A stretch of 64,000 nucleotides of DNA from Fimbriimonadaceae bacterium (GTDB lineage Bacteria > Armatimonadota > UBA10988): contig JADZEX010000020.1 of assembly GCA_020850355.1 (NCBI GenBank), positions 186,001 through 250,000 on the forward strand, written 5' to 3'. The stretch's first letter is position 1. Every line of letters begins with the position of its first letter. The notes beneath the pieces were generated by a model, which saw only the letters and a program-made list of their open reading frames with translations, made no database searches and was not told the DNA's origin. Of this stretch, positions 15,760-24,615 are shown one piece after another. A program made the translations under genes and the position numbers.

Positions 15760-17025
15760 ATGAGACGCTCACTCGACGCGCTGGTGCTGGGGGCGGTGCT
15801 GGTCGCCTTTGTGGTGGTCAACCTGCTCCTGTTCAGCCGCGCGGCCCGCCTGGCGCGGCGGACCGAAATCGATCCCGTCGCCTCGACCTGGCGCACGACG
15901 CCCGCCGGCAGCCGCGCCGCCTACGAGCTGCTGCAGCGCCTCGGCCTGCCGGTGGCGCGGTGGAGCAGCTCCCTCACCCTGCCGCTGCCGGCGGACTGCA
16001 CCGTCTATGTGCTGCTGGAGCCGCGCCTCTACGTGCGGCCGATCGAGGCTCTCGAACTGCGCCGCTTCGCCGACCGGGGCGGTACTGTGGTGGTCGCCTG
16101 TGGCCCGCCCGACGGCCCGAACGCCCCAGGGCGCGCCCTCGCCGCGCAGCTCTTCCTCCGCGACCCGCTGCAGGGCGCGGCCGATCTGGCGGCGGCCGAC
16201 CGGACCGCCTGGCCCTTCGCCGGCGCCGGCCTGGCCTGGCAGCCAGGGGCCGCGGCGGCGGCGCGCTACTTCACCGGAGTGCGGCGGATCAGCCTGGATC
16301 CGGCGGCCTCCAGCCTGCCCCCGCCGGCCGCCCTGCAACGGGCCGCCGCCACATTGCTTGACCGACGCCGTGCGCAGGTGCTGGCCGGTCCGCCGACGCT
16401 GCCGTTGCTGACCGTCAGCGGGCTGGGCCGGGGGCGAATCCTCTGGCTACCGTCGGCCGGCTGGTTCGCCAATGGGCAGTTGGCGCGGGACGACAACGCC
16501 CGCTTCGTGGTCAACCTGCTGACCGCCCACCGCGGCGACGGGCGGATCTACTTCGACGAGTTCCACCTCGGCAGCTTCGGCGCCGAGAGCCTCTGGGCGC
16601 TGCTCGGCCGCCCGCCACAGGGCTGGCTGCTGGCGCAACTGGCGGTCGCCGCGGCGCTGCTGCTGTGGCGGACCGCCGTCCGCTGCGGGCCGCCGCTGCC
16701 GGAACCACGGGAGCCGGCCGGGCGTTCTGCCTCGGAGTATGTCCGCGCCCTGGCCGCGCTCTACCGGCGCAGCGGCGCCCGGGCCGAGGTCGCTGCGCTG
16801 TGGCGCCAGCAGGCCCGCGCGGCCTGGGCACGGCAGCTCGCGGCGCCGCCGAGTGCCCCGCTCGAAGTGCTCCTGCGCCGCTCCGCCGCCAACGGTGCGG
16901 CGGAGCGCGGGGCACAGCTCGCGGCTTTGCTGACCGCGCCGGACCCCGGCGACGACGGGACGTTGACGCGTTGGGCGCAGGAGCTCGACAGCGCCCTGGC
17001 TGCCGGGCAAGGGGAAACCGCATGA
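15760..17025 (+). CDS. DUF4350 domain membrane protein
   Basis: I use the ATG at 15760 (GAAGGG upstream), giving MRRSLDALVLGAV and 421 residues. An N-terminal membrane helix precedes an extracytoplasmic DUF4350 domain (TTPAGSRAAYELLQRLGLPV is the conserved opening, a GATase-like Rossmann region follows with a GGTVVVACG strand). A second helix lies near 300, and the C-terminal 110 residues are a helical cytoplasmic part. DUF4350 proteins usually sit next to MoxR ATPases and DUF58 proteins, and here the stop overlaps the MoxR start as ATGA. The typical DUF58 and transglutaminase neighbours are missing. Confidence 0.8.
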   Translation: MRRSLDALVLGAVLVAFVVVNLLLFSRAARLARRTEIDPVASTWRTTPAGSRAAYELLQRLGLPVARWSSSLTLPLPADCTVYVLLEPRLYVRPIEALELRRFADRGGTVVVACGPPDGPNAPGRALAAQLFLRDPLQGAADLAAADRTAWPFAGAGLAWQPGAAAAARYFTGVRRISLDPAASSLPPPAALQRAAATLLDRRRAQVLAGPPTLPLLTVSGLGRGRILWLPSAGWFANGQLARDDNARFVVNLLTAHRGDGRIYFDEFHLGSFGAESLWALLGRPPQGWLLAQLAVAAALLLWRTAVRCGPPLPEPREPAGRSASEYVRALAALYRRSGARAEVAALWRQQARAAWARQLAAPPSAPLEVLLRRSAANGAAERGAQLAALLTAPDPGDDGTLTRWAQELDSALAAGQGETA

Positions 17026-17990
17026 GCAGCGCTGCCGTCCAGAGCCTCGCCGCCGAGGTCCGCGCCGAGTTTGCGAAGGTCGTGGTCGGGCAGCAAGAGG
17101 TGGTCGACCACCTCCTGATCGCGCTGCTGCTGGAAGGTCATGTGCTGCTGCAGGGCGTCCCCGGCGTCGCCAAGACGCTGCTCGTGCGGACCCTCGCCGA
17201 AGTGCTCGGCGTGTCGTTCAAGCGGCTGCAGTTCACGCCCGACATGATGCCCTCCGACATCGTCGGGACGCAGGTCTTCGATGTCGGCAGCAGCAGCTTC
17301 CACCTGCGCCGCGGCCCGGTCTTCTGCCACCTGCTGCTGGCCGACGAGATCAATCGCACGCCACCGAAGACGCAGGCCGCGCTGCTGGAGGTGATGGAAG
17401 AGCGGCAGGCCAGCATCGACGGCACCGCGCACGCCCTGCCGCAGCCGTTCCTGGTCTGTGCGACGGTCAACCCGGTCGAGTTCGAGGGGACCTACCCGCT
17501 GCCCGAGGCGCAGCTCGACCGCTTCCTGTTCCAGCTCAACCTTGACTACCCCACCCCGGCCGACGAACGCGAGCTGTTGCGGCGGGTGCTGGCCGGCTTC
17601 GACGCCCGCCACCTGCACACCGCCGGCCTGCGGCCGGTGGCGCCGCCGGAGCGACTCAAAGCGGCGGCGGTGGTGGTCGCGGCCGTGCAGGTCAGTGAGG
17701 CCGTGCTCGACTACCTGCAGGCGCTGCTGGCGGCCAGCCGCGAGTCGCGCGACCTACAACTGGGCGCCAGCCCCCGTGCGGGGATTGCGCTGCTGCGAGC
17801 CGCCCGGGCGCGCGCCGCACTGGACGGCCGCGACTACGCGCTGCCCGACGACCTCAAAGCGCTCGCGCCGGCCACCTGGCGGCATCGCCTGCTGCTGCGG
17901 CCGGAGGCCGAGATCGAGGGCCGCACCGCCGACGACGTGATCGCCGACCTGCTCGACGGCGCGGAGGTGCCGCTTGCTGCCAGCACCTGA
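17022..17990 (+). CDS. MoxR-family AAA+ ATPase (first of two)
   Basis: The true start is ATG 17022; the longer ORF is a shadow of the DUF4350 gene. The protein has 322 residues with Walker A GVPGVAKT at 45-52, a Walker B in LLADEINRTPPKTQ near 108, sensor 1 in ATVNPVEFEGTYPLPEAQ, and the lid domain after 220. MoxR ATPases are chaperone-like and help assemble or activate VWA-containing or membrane complexes. The linked DUF4350 protein and the VIT/VWA protein just upstream are plausible clients. Confidence 0.92.
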   Translation: MSSAAVQSLAAEVRAEFAKVVVGQQEVVDHLLIALLLEGHVLLQGVPGVAKTLLVRTLAEVLGVSFKRLQFTPDMMPSDIVGTQVFDVGSSSFHLRRGPVFCHLLLADEINRTPPKTQAALLEVMEERQASIDGTAHALPQPFLVCATVNPVEFEGTYPLPEAQLDRFLFQLNLDYPTPADERELLRRVLAGFDARHLHTAGLRPVAPPERLKAAAVVVAAVQVSEAVLDYLQALLAASRESRDLQLGASPRAGIALLRAARARAALDGRDYALPDDLKALAPATWRHRLLLRPEAEIEGRTADDVIADLLDGAEVPLAAST

Positions 17991-18609
17991 GGCCGCCGAC
18001 CGCCGCGCCTACCGGCTCACCAAACGGCTGCTCGACGTGCTGCTGGGCACCTTGGCGTTGGCGCTGCTGCTGCCCTGGATGCTCGTCTTCGGCCTCCTGA
18101 TCGTGCTCGATTCGCCGGGCGCACCGCTCTTCGTGCAGCCGCGGGTCGGCCTGCACGGACGGCGGATCCGGGTCCTCAAGCTGCGCACGATGAGCCACGA
18201 TGCCGAGTCCCGGCTGGCCGCGCTACGCGCCACGGTCGGCGCCAGTGGGCCGGTCTTCAAGCTGCGCGACGACCCGCGGGTGACCCGCGTCGGGCGCTGG
18301 CTGCGACGCAGCAGCCTCGACGAGGCGCCGCAACTGCTGAACGTCCTGCGCGGCGACATGAGCCTGGTCGGCCCGCGGCCACTGCCGCCGGACCAGACCG
18401 ACCCCGCCGATCCGCGCTTCGCGCAACGGGTCAGCGTGCCGCCCGGCCTGACCGGGCAGTGGCAAATCACCGGGCGAGTGATGCACGTCAACTACGACAA
18501 GTGGCTGGCCCAGGACTGCTGGTACGTCGAGCACTGCTCGCTGGGCCTTGATCTGGTGATCCTGGCGCGCACCCTGCCGGCCGTGATTCGCGGCGAGGGG
18601 GCCTACTGA
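17974..18609 (+). CDS. PglC-like monotopic phosphoglycosyl transferase
   Basis: A 211-residue bacterial sugar transferase (PF02397) of the short form without the four-helix N-terminal part of WcaJ. One re-entrant hydrophobic helix (TLALALLLPWMLVFGLLIVL) is followed by PRVGLHGRRIRVLKLRTM and the catalytic Asp-Glu dyad in SLDEAPQLLNVLRGDMS, then GPRPLP. It transfers a sugar phosphate from a nucleotide sugar to undecaprenyl phosphate at the inner face of the membrane. The TTG start with GGAGGTG lies within the last 17 bases of the MoxR gene, so it is translationally linked to it. No glycosyltransferases, flippase or polymerase follow. Confidence 0.88.
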   Translation: MLPAPEAADRRAYRLTKRLLDVLLGTLALALLLPWMLVFGLLIVLDSPGAPLFVQPRVGLHGRRIRVLKLRTMSHDAESRLAALRATVGASGPVFKLRDDPRVTRVGRWLRRSSLDEAPQLLNVLRGDMSLVGPRPLPPDQTDPADPRFAQRVSVPPGLTGQWQITGRVMHVNYDKWLAQDCWYVEHCSLGLDLVILARTLPAVIRGEGAY

Positions 18610-18661
18610 AGCGGCACCATTTGGCGCCCGTCGTGGCATCCTAGAAGGGCGAAGGTGCGCC

Positions 18662-20149
18662 ATGAGCTTTGCGACGTTTCCGGACTTCCTGCACGAACTT
18701 GAACGCCTCGGCGAACTCCGCCGGATCCGGGCCGAGGTCGATCCGGTCCTGGAGATCACCGCCATCGCCGATCGCTGCGTCAAGCGGCACGGACCGGCGC
18801 TGCTCTTCGAGAACGTCAAGGGCAGCCGGCTGCCAGTCGCTATCAACACCTTCGCCTCGCTGCGGCGGATCTGCCTGGCGCTGGGGGTCGAGTCCCTCGA
18901 CAGCATCGGCGCCGAGATCGAGCGGCTGGTGACGCTGCCGCAGACCGTCGGCAAACTCGGCCTGGGCGACAAGCTCCGGCTGGGCTTCGAGGCGTTGGGG
19001 CTGCTGCCGAAGCTGAAGCCGCGGATCGTCGGCAAGGGACGCTGCCAGGAGGTGGTCCGGCTCGGCAGCGACGCGCGGCTCAGCGAGTTGCCGGTGCTGC
19101 AGTGCTGGCCACAGGACGGCGGGCGGTTCATCACCCTGCCGCTGGTCTTCACCCGCGACCGCCGCAGCGGCGCACGGAACTGCGGAATGTACCGCATGCA
19201 GGTCTACGACGACCAGACCACCGGCATGCATTGGCACCTCCACAAGGGCTCGTCGCGGAGCTACCAAGACTACGAGGCGAGCGGCGAGAAGATGGAAGTG
19301 GCGGTCGCCCTGGGCGGCGACCCGGTGCTCACCTACTGCGCCACGGCCCCGCTGCCCGACGGCTTCGACGAGATGATGCTGGCCGGCTTCCTGCGCAAGC
19401 AGGCCGTCGAGATGGTGCCGTGCAAGACCGTCGACCTGCAGGTCCCGGCCTCGGCGGAGATCATCCTGGAGGGCTACGTCGCCCCCGGCGAGCGCCGCCG
19501 GGAGGGCCCGTTCGGCGATCACACCGGCTTCTACAGCCTGGCCGACGACTACCCGGTGTTCCATCTCACGGCCCTGACCCACACCGCGCAGCCGCTCTAT
19601 CCGACCATCGTGGTGGGCAAGCCGCCGATGGAGGACACCTGGCTGGGCCGCGCCACGGAGCGGATCTTCCTGCCGTTGCTGAAGCTCACGATGCCGGAGG
19701 TGGTCGACTACGCGATGCCCCTGGCCGGCGTCTTCCACAACTGCGTGGTGGTCAGCATCGACAAGCGCTACCCGCAGCACGCCCGCAAGATCTGCTATGC
19801 CATCTGGGGCACCGGCCAGATGATGTTCACGAAGTTCATCGTGGTGGTCGACCAGCATGTCAATGTCCACGACGAGCAGGAAGTGATGTGGCACGTCTGG
19901 AACTCGGTCGACCCGCGCCGCGACACGTTCGTGGTCGACGGGCCGCTGGATGTGCTGGACCACACCTGCCCGCAACCGGCGTGGGGCTCCAAGATGGGGA
20001 TCGACGCCACCACCAAGTGGGCCTCGGAGGGCTTTGCGCGGGAGTGGCCCGCCGAGATCGCGATGAGCCCGGAGGTCGAGGCGCGGGTCCAGGCACTCTG
20101 GCCGCAGCTCGGCCTGGACCTCGCCCCGGCACCGTGGGAGCTACACTGA
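18662..20149 (+). CDS. ubiD: UbiD-family decarboxylase, probably MqnL of the futalosine menaquinone pathway
   Basis: A full-length 495-residue UbiD (3-polyprenyl-4-hydroxybenzoate decarboxylase family) protein. It carries the prenyl-FMN and metal-binding features: NCGMYRMQVYDDQTTG, then HLHKGSSR, the glutamate-rich EGPFGDHTGFYS and a final CPQPAWGSKMGIDAT. The cofactor is supplied by UbiX two genes on. Because mqnD lies in the same window and a UbiA homologue follows, decarboxylation of the prenylated dihydroxynaphthoate (MqnL role) is the likely reaction. Aromatic-acid decarboxylases of the same family are the alternative. The stop overlaps the next start as TGATG. Confidence 0.9.
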   Translation: MSFATFPDFLHELERLGELRRIRAEVDPVLEITAIADRCVKRHGPALLFENVKGSRLPVAINTFASLRRICLALGVESLDSIGAEIERLVTLPQTVGKLGLGDKLRLGFEALGLLPKLKPRIVGKGRCQEVVRLGSDARLSELPVLQCWPQDGGRFITLPLVFTRDRRSGARNCGMYRMQVYDDQTTGMHWHLHKGSSRSYQDYEASGEKMEVAVALGGDPVLTYCATAPLPDGFDEMMLAGFLRKQAVEMVPCKTVDLQVPASAEIILEGYVAPGERRREGPFGDHTGFYSLADDYPVFHLTALTHTAQPLYPTIVVGKPPMEDTWLGRATERIFLPLLKLTMPEVVDYAMPLAGVFHNCVVVSIDKRYPQHARKICYAIWGTGQMMFTKFIVVVDQHVNVHDEQEVMWHVWNSVDPRRDTFVVDGPLDVLDHTCPQPAWGSKMGIDATTKWASEGFAREWPAEIAMSPEVEARVQALWPQLGLDLAPAPWELH

Positions 20150-20895
20150 TGCGATGGCCACTCTTGGCGCTGACCCTCGCGCTGCCCCTGGCGGCTGCCG
20201 AGCCGGCGCGGCAACTGGTCGTGCTGAAAGCCGACGACTTCCGCGCCGACGGGCGCTGGCAGGCCTTCACCGGCTACGTGGTTGCCCAGGACGTGCGGGC
20301 CAGCCTGGGGATCATCGGCAATGTGCTGGAGGGAGACACCAGCCGGATCGAGGCCTACGTCAAGGCCCTGCAGGCGACCGGGCGGTTCGACTTCTGGCAT
20401 CACGGTTACGACCACAAGCTGAACTACCAGGAGGACGGCCAGACGGTCTGCGAGTTCCGCGGCCGCTCGCGTGAGGCGCAGGCGGCGTCGTACCAGCGGG
20501 CCTTCGAGCTGGCCGAGCGCAAGCTGGGGATTCGCTTCAGCATCTTCGGCGCGCCCGGCAACGCCGTCGACGCCGCCACCGCCGAGGTGCTGGCGGCCCG
20601 GCCGGAGCTCGACGCGACCTTCTTCGGGCCGGCCAACGTCCCCGGCAAGCTGACCCTGGAACGCTGGATCAACGCCGAGCAACCGACCCTGGTGCCGAAC
20701 TTCGACGCCTTCAGCAAGGCCTTTCCGACCCGCGCTGAGAAGCCCTACCTGGTGCTGCAGTTCCACCCCGGCAACTGGGATGAGACGCGCTTCGAGCAGT
20801 TCCGCCGGATCCTGGCCTTTCTGAAGGCGCAACCGACGGTCGAGATCGTCACCGCTGGCGAGCTGGTGCAGCGGCTGCGGGCGGCGGCGCAATGA
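20149..20895 (+). CDS. Secreted polysaccharide deacetylase-like protein
   Basis: The ORF-track entry from 19102 is an out-of-frame extension; the real start is ATG 20149 overlapping the UbiD stop. The 248-residue protein has a signal peptide (LLALTLALPLAAAEPA) and a NodB-like fold: a first-strand aspartate pair LVVLKADDF, then FWHHGYDHKLNYQ with candidate metal histidines, a mid-chain FSIFGAPGN, and a late FHPGNW. This resembles DUF2334/NodB deacetylases, but the HxxxH motif is altered to HGYDH, so activity is uncertain. Its place inside a menaquinone operon is odd, since it is exported. Confidence 0.65.
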   Translation: MRWPLLALTLALPLAAAEPARQLVVLKADDFRADGRWQAFTGYVVAQDVRASLGIIGNVLEGDTSRIEAYVKALQATGRFDFWHHGYDHKLNYQEDGQTVCEFRGRSREAQAASYQRAFELAERKLGIRFSIFGAPGNAVDAATAEVLAARPELDATFFGPANVPGKLTLERWINAEQPTLVPNFDAFSKAFPTRAEKPYLVLQFHPGNWDETRFEQFRRILAFLKAQPTVEIVTAGELVQRLRAAAQ

Positions 20896-20937
20896 CGGCG
20901 CTCCGACGATTCGCGGCGCGCTTCGACTGAGGTGCCC

Positions 20938-21555
20938 ATGCTCCCTCCGCAACGCCTGATCGTCGCCATCTCCGGCGCCTCCGGCAGCCGTTACGCGGCG
21001 CTGCTGTTGCAGCAGGTCGTGCCGCGTGTGCCGCAGGTGGCCGTCGTTTACAGTCGGGTCGCGCCGCGGGTGATCACCCACGAGCTGGACCTCCCGGCCG
21101 GTCGCGGCACCGACCCGCTGGCCCTGCTCGATGACATCGTCGTGCCGGCTGGGCATCGGGTGCAGCGCTATGGCCTGAACGACTACAGCGCACCGTTCGC
21201 CAGCGGCTCCAACGCCTACGACGCGATGGTGATCATCCCGTGCAGCCAGGGCCTGATCGGCCGGATCGCCGCCGGCCTGGCGGAGACCCTGATCGAGCGC
21301 GCCGCCGATGTCTGCCTTAAGGAGCGCCGCCCGCTGCTGCTGGTGCCGCGCGAGACGCCGCTGAGTCAGATCCACCTGCGCAACTGGCTGAGCCTGACCG
21401 AGGCCGGCGCCATCATCCTGCCAGCGTGCCCGAGCTTCTACCACCGCCCGCAGACCGTCGACGCCGTGCTGCTGTCGGTGGTTGACCGGGTGCTGGCCCA
21501 CCTCGACCTGCCGCGGCCGGAAGCCTACCAATGGACCGGCGAAGGGGAGACCTGA
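20938..21555 (+). CDS. ubiX: UbiX flavin prenyltransferase (MqnM role)
   Basis: A 205-residue flavoprotein with the family opening IVAISGASGSRYAALLL, the SGSNAYDAMVIIPCSQG phosphate-binding segment and the closing LVPRETPLSQIHLRN. It attaches a dimethylallyl group to FMN to make the prenyl-FMN needed by UbiD. I chose ATG 20938 over the upstream GTG because GAGGTG serves as the ribosome site. It lies 42 bases after the deacetylase-like gene and its stop is directly followed by the UbiA start. Confidence 0.94.
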   Translation: MLPPQRLIVAISGASGSRYAALLLQQVVPRVPQVAVVYSRVAPRVITHELDLPAGRGTDPLALLDDIVVPAGHRVQRYGLNDYSAPFASGSNAYDAMVIIPCSQGLIGRIAAGLAETLIERAADVCLKERRPLLLVPRETPLSQIHLRNWLSLTEAGAIILPACPSFYHRPQTVDAVLLSVVDRVLAHLDLPRPEAYQWTGEGET

Positions 21556-21556
21556 C

Positions 21557-22468
21557 ATGAGCCGCCCGCGCCTGCTCGACCTGGCGCTGTTCGTGAAGGA
21601 CATCCGCCTGGAGCACAGCGTCTTTGCCCTGCCCTTCGCCCTGCTTGGCATGTTGCTGGCCGGGGCCCACGAAGTGGCCGCCGGGCGGCGGGCCCAGCTC
21701 TGGCCGAGCGGCCACGAGCTGCTCTGGATCCTGGTGGCGATGGTCGCCGCACGCAGCGCGGCGATGGGCTTCAACCGGTGGTTGGACCGCGAACTCGACG
21801 CCCGCAACCCACGCACTGCGCAGCGTCCGCTGGCCGCGCAGCGGGCCAGCGCCACGGCCTACCTCGGCCTGATCGCGGCCGGCTCGGCGCTGCTGCTGTG
21901 GGCCGCCAGCCGGCTGAATCCGTTGGCGTTGCGGCTGGCGCCGCTGGCGCTGGTGGTGCTCTTCGGCTACAGCCACACCAAGCGCTGCACGGTGTGCTGT
22001 CACTTCTTCGTCGGCCTGGCCCTCGGCATCGCGCCGCTGGCCGCCTGGGTCGGCGTCGCCGGGGCCAGGCCGGCCGGCCTGGCACCCTACGCGCTGGCGC
22101 TGGCGGTGCTGCTCTGGGTGGGCGGCTTTGACATCCTCTACGCCACCCTGGACGTCGACTTCGACCGGTCCGCGGGGCTCTACTCCCTACCCTCCCGCTG
22201 GGGGCTCGAACCGGCCTTGCGGACCGCGCGTTGGGCTCACGCCGGCATGGTGCTCTGTCTCTGGCTGACCGCCCGCAGCGGTCTCGGCCTGGGCCCCTGG
22301 TTTACCGTCGGGGTCGCCGCGGCCGCCGGCCTGCTGGTCTACGAGCACGCCATCGTCCGTCCCGACGACCTGCGGCGGGTCAACACGGCGTTCTTCACCC
22401 TCAACGGCGTGGTAGGCGTCATGCTTCTGGCAGCAGCGCTGTTGGACTTCTGGCGCTGGCAGCCCTAG
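21557..22468 (+). CDS. mqnP: UbiA-type polyprenyltransferase, MqnP-like
   Basis: The start is ATG 21557, one base after the UbiX stop. The 303-residue protein has about eight membrane helices and both aspartate-rich motifs: NRWLDRELDARNPRT and DILYATLDVDFDR, which bind the prenyl diphosphate through Mg2+. The NPRTAQRPLA stretch is typical of the MqnP/UbiA_other clade rather than of MenA. It prenylates 1,4-dihydroxy-6-naphthoate in the futalosine route, fitting the mqnD gene at 48276. Confidence 0.92.
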   Translation: MSRPRLLDLALFVKDIRLEHSVFALPFALLGMLLAGAHEVAAGRRAQLWPSGHELLWILVAMVAARSAAMGFNRWLDRELDARNPRTAQRPLAAQRASATAYLGLIAAGSALLLWAASRLNPLALRLAPLALVVLFGYSHTKRCTVCCHFFVGLALGIAPLAAWVGVAGARPAGLAPYALALAVLLWVGGFDILYATLDVDFDRSAGLYSLPSRWGLEPALRTARWAHAGMVLCLWLTARSGLGLGPWFTVGVAAAAGLLVYEHAIVRPDDLRRVNTAFFTLNGVVGVMLLAAALLDFWRWQP

Positions 22469-22541
22469 AGTCAGCGGAGTTTCACACGCCACGCGTTCGG
22501 CGCGCTGGCGTCGCGGGTAGGCTAAGGCTGACAGGAGCGGC

Positions 22542-23555
22542 ATGAGCACGCTGGCCGACGCGCTGCGATTGTACCAAGATGGCAAGTGGGAGGAAGCCTC
22601 CCGCCTGCTGCGGATTCTCGTCGAGTTCGACCGCACCAACCCGCAGGCCTGGGTCTACTACGGCGCCTGCCTCGGCCAACTTGGACGTTGGGGTCCGGCG
22701 GTCGACGCCTACCGCCAGGCCACGGGCCTCCTGCCTGAAGAAGCTTCGGCGCACTGCGATCTGGCCAGCGCGCTGATCGAGGTCGGTCGCCTGGAGCAGG
22801 CCGACGACAGCGTCACCACGGCGCTCCTGCTGGAACCTCAACACCCCGTGGCCCTCGAGCTGCGCCGGCGCATCGAAGCCTTGCGACCGGCCGAGCACAA
22901 GCCGTTGCCCAGCCCGCCCGGTACAGCCGCACCACGAAGCGCGGCGGCGACGCCGCGGCGGGTCGAACGGCGGTTGCAGTTCTTGCTCATCCTGTTGGCG
23001 CTGCTGCTGGTGATCAGCGCGGTGGTGGTGGCCCGCAAGCCGGGCGAGAAGTGGCGCCTGCTGCGACAGGGCGCCAGCCTGATGGACCAGGCCAGCCGCG
23101 AGCGGCTGCGCCTGCAACGCGCCAGCACCGAGGACTTCGCCGGCCGGTCGCAGGTTGAGCAGTTGCAGGACCGCGCCGGCGCGGTGATCAAGGCGGCTCG
23201 CCGGCGCGGACCTGAGCTGCCCGAGGTCTACCTGCTCCAGGCCAGGCTGACCTGGGAGCGCGACCAGGACGGGCTGGGCGCCAAGAACGACTTGCAGACC
23301 GCTCTCGGCCTGCTGCAGCAACTGCCCGCCCAGCGTCGGCGTCCGCTCGGCTACTCCGCCCAGCAGTTGCGCGCGCTAGTCTTCCAGGTGCTCTGCGACA
23401 TCGAGCTGTCCGCCGCCTATGGCGCCAACCGTACCGTCGCCCTGCGCCGGGCCGAGGCCCACCTGCATCAGGCTCGCGCCGCCGATCCAGGCCTGGATGT
23501 CGCGCTGCAGCAGCGCGCGCTGGAGACCGCCCGGCGACTCTCGCCGGGGCGCTGA
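22542..23555 (+). CDS. Membrane-anchored TPR protein
   Basis: A 337-residue protein with three N-terminal TPR repeats (about 5-110, e.g. PQAWVYYGACLGQLGRWGPAV), a proline/alanine linker, one membrane helix at about 146-166 (LQFLLILLALLLVISAVVVA) and a C-terminal helical, probably extracytoplasmic region of about 170 residues. The layout suggests a scaffold with a cytoplasmic TPR face. It is 73 bases past mqnP and ends 3 bases from the converging oxidoreductase gene. Confidence 0.75.
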   Translation: MSTLADALRLYQDGKWEEASRLLRILVEFDRTNPQAWVYYGACLGQLGRWGPAVDAYRQATGLLPEEASAHCDLASALIEVGRLEQADDSVTTALLLEPQHPVALELRRRIEALRPAEHKPLPSPPGTAAPRSAAATPRRVERRLQFLLILLALLLVISAVVVARKPGEKWRLLRQGASLMDQASRERLRLQRASTEDFAGRSQVEQLQDRAGAVIKAARRRGPELPEVYLLQARLTWERDQDGLGAKNDLQTALGLLQQLPAQRRRPLGYSAQQLRALVFQVLCDIELSAAYGANRTVALRRAEAHLHQARAADPGLDVALQQRALETARRLSPGR

Positions 23556-23558
23556 GCG

Positions 23559-24548
23559 CTACCAGACCAGGTCCACCCGCTCGCCGCTGGCGGCCGACTC
23601 GTAGGCCGCCTCAACCACTCGTTGCAGCCGCAGCGCCGCGTCGATGCTGACGCGAGGCGTCGCCCCGTGGCGCACCACATCGACGAAGTGCTCGAACTGC
23701 GCGGCCATCACGTTACTGCCATCGTCCTCCACCACCGTCGGCTCACCGCCCGCGCGGGGACTGATGGTCAGCCGGTCGGCGCCAATCTCGAAGGTCGCGC
23801 GAGTGCCGTGCAGGCTCAGACCGAAGCGGCTGGGCACCGTCAGGAAGCAGGCCGTGATAGTCCCCACGGCGCCGTCGGCGAAGTCGACCGCCAGGACGGC
23901 CTTGTCGTCGACGTCGTAATCGCCCGCCGCGGCGCGCAGCCCGCCGACGCGGCAGTAGACCGAGCTGGGCAACCCCTTCAGCCAGGCCACCGCATCGAGG
24001 ATGTGCCAGCCACTGTCGACCACGGCAATCCCGCCGCTGCGGGCCTGGTGTCCCCGCCACCCCCAGTCGCCATCGACGCGCCAGGGGTAGGTGATCTGGC
24101 CCTGCACCAGAAACACCTCGCCGGCCTCGCCCGCCGCCAGCCGCGCCGCCGCTTCGCGGAACGGCCGGGCGTACTGCCGCTGCGCGGCGCACAGGAAGGG
24201 CACCCCGGCCACGGTCACGGCATGGTGCATCTGCTGCGCGTCCGCCAGGCAGCGCGCGAACGGCTTCTCCTTCAGGATGGCCAGCCCGCGGTCGGCGCAG
24301 AGCGCCACCGCCTCCGGATAGAGGTCGTGCGGCAACACCAGGATCACCGCCTCGCAGGCCACCGCGTCGAGCATCGCCCGGAGGTCGTGAAAGGTCGGCA
24401 CCTGACCCTGCGACGCAGCCTCCAGCGCACTGGCCGAAACGTCGCAGACCGCGACCAGCTCGGCCCGCGGCGAGGCCTGCACAGCCCGCACGTGCGCCAG
24501 GCCCATCCCGCCGACCCCGATCTGTGCCACCCGCAAGCGCTCGCCCAT
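23559..24548 (-). CDS. Gfo/Idh/MocA family oxidoreductase
   Basis: I use ATG 24548 (GGAGGG four bases upstream) for a 329-residue protein; the track start lies within the preceding terminator. The Rossmann domain begins VAQIGVGGMGLAH with the glycine-rich NAD(P) loop, EKPFAR gives the conserved EKP of the family, and the C-terminal alpha/beta domain begins near VFLVQGQITYPW. Members oxidise or reduce sugars, inositols or biliverdin-like substrates; the substrate here is unknown. The only room for expression is through the upstream terminator or from a start site inside it. Confidence 0.9.
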   Translation of the reverse strand: MGERLRVAQIGVGGMGLAHVRAVQASPRAELVAVCDVSASALEAASQGQVPTFHDLRAMLDAVACEAVILVLPHDLYPEAVALCADRGLAILKEKPFARCLADAQQMHHAVTVAGVPFLCAAQRQYARPFREAAARLAAGEAGEVFLVQGQITYPWRVDGDWGWRGHQARSGGIAVVDSGWHILDAVAWLKGLPSSVYCRVGGLRAAAGDYDVDDKAVLAVDFADGAVGTITACFLTVPSRFGLSLHGTRATFEIGADRLTISPRAGGEPTVVEDDGSNVMAAQFEHFVDVVRHGATPRVSIDAALRLQRVVEAAYESAASGERVDLVW

Positions 24549-24559
24549 CGGACCCTCCC

Positions 24560-24591
24560 AAAAACCAGCGGCGAGCCGTGGCTCGCCGCTG
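24560..24591 (-). terminator. Canonical intrinsic terminator or attenuator before the oxidoreductase
   Basis: A perfect 12-bp stem (CAGCGGCGAGCC and complement, 2-base loop) is followed on the minus strand by a run of five T. It ends transcripts of the OPT-like transporter gene. It lies just 12 bases above the oxidoreductase ATG and next to its GGAGGG ribosome site. It is the only hairpin seen in this window with a T-run. Confidence 0.8.
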
Positions 24592-24615
24592 ACTACTCCA
24601 CTGCGCAGCCGCCCC

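Noticed and set aside
19795-21855. 686-residue minus-strand ORF
   Set aside because: Shadow across four well-supported + strand genes.
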